Below are positions 5,253 through 5,370 of a stretch of 5,370 nucleotides of DNA, one piece after another. A program made the translations under genes and the position numbers. Every line of letters begins with the position of its first letter. The first letter of the stretch is position 1. The DNA is from Alphaproteobacteria bacterium (GTDB lineage Bacteria > Pseudomonadota > Alphaproteobacteria > ATCC43930 > CGMCC-115725): assembly GCA_005888425.1 (NCBI GenBank), contig VAZF01000042.1:1-5370 (forward strand). The letters run 5' to 3'. A model generated the notes under the pieces. It made no database searches. It was not told the origin of the DNA and was given only the letters and a program-made list of their open reading frames with translations.

Positions 5253-5370
5253 ATGGGGAATCAAAGGATGAGCCGGCATGGCTTTCGCCGTGCCGCTGCA
5301 ATTGCGGTGCTGGGCAGTGTCGCCGCGGCGTGCTCCAGCATTCCCGACGAGCCCGCGCCGGTCTTTATGA
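5253..5370 (+). CDS. Putative lipoprotein, 5' part only (possibly M23/NlpD-type)
   Basis: Only the first 39 residues are inside the window; the frame is open at the right edge. They form a clear export signal: a basic N-region (MGNQRMSRHGFRR), a hydrophobic Ala-rich core at 14-26, and a Cys27 preceded by VAAA, followed by SSIPDEPAP, the usual Ser/Pro-rich linker after a lipidated cysteine. The lipobox is slightly off consensus because residue -3 is Ala rather than Leu. The protein is therefore likely anchored in the inner or outer membrane on the periplasmic side. In Alphaproteobacteria the gene after surE (or after pcm) is often a lipoprotein with LysM and M23 peptidase domains related to NlpD; that function is inferred only from position, as no catalytic domain is visible here. 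It has its own candidate promoter and a consensus ribosome-binding site. An Arg-Arg pair at 12-13 before the hydrophobic core leaves Tat export possible. Confidence 0.75.
   Translation, partial: MGNQRMSRHGFRRAAAIAVLGSVAAACSSIPDEPAPVFM

Noticed and set aside
5024..5254. A 76-codon - strand frame over the surE end and following gap
   Set aside because: Arg/Pro-rich, no motif, overlaps surE and the candidate promoter of the next gene.

Overview
The window is a compact, GC-rich (by eye about two-thirds G+C) stretch of bacterial chromosome with every recognisable gene on the + strand. Gene content and order (scpA, scpB, tatB, tatC, serS, surE, then a lipoprotein gene) match a housekeeping neighbourhood conserved in Alphaproteobacteria, and the TatB, TatC and SerRS sequences read as alphaproteobacterial. 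The order within the class (Rhizobiales- or Rhodospirillales-like) cannot be settled from this sequence alone.

Layout. 1-379 is the 3' end of scpA, followed with a 4-base overlap by complete scpB (376-975); both are partners of the SMC chromosome-condensation complex. A PaaI/HGG-type acyl-CoA thioesterase gene overlaps the scpB stop (972-1407), but it carries one extra base near 1189-1191 that breaks its frame. After a 147-base gap holding a GC-rich hairpin come tatB (1555-2064) and tatC (2073-2921), the receptor subunits of twin-arginine protein export. No tatA is present, although in this neighbourhood tatA commonly lies between scpB and tatB; the thioesterase occupies that place. The tatC-serS gap (2922-3032) is largely filled by an 82-base inverted pair of REP-like palindromes (2936-3017). 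serS (3033-4319, seryl-tRNA synthetase) overlaps surE (4312-5091, survival-protein nucleotidase) by 8 bases. A 161-base gap with a candidate promoter precedes the start of a lipoprotein gene (5253 to the window end), whose position suggests, without proving, an M23/NlpD-type envelope peptidase.

How the genes fit together. Tight overlaps suggest transcriptional coupling of scpA-scpB-thioesterase, tatB-tatC, and serS-surE. The REP pair separates the tat and serS-surE blocks and may act as a transcript-stabilising or attenuating structure. The functions (chromosome segregation, protein export, tRNA charging, nucleotide housekeeping, envelope) are core ones. I see no defence system, integrase, insertion sequence, CRISPR array, tRNA or rRNA. 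The two most notable observations are the frameshifted thioesterase and the REPIN-like element; I do not see a novel multi-gene system here.
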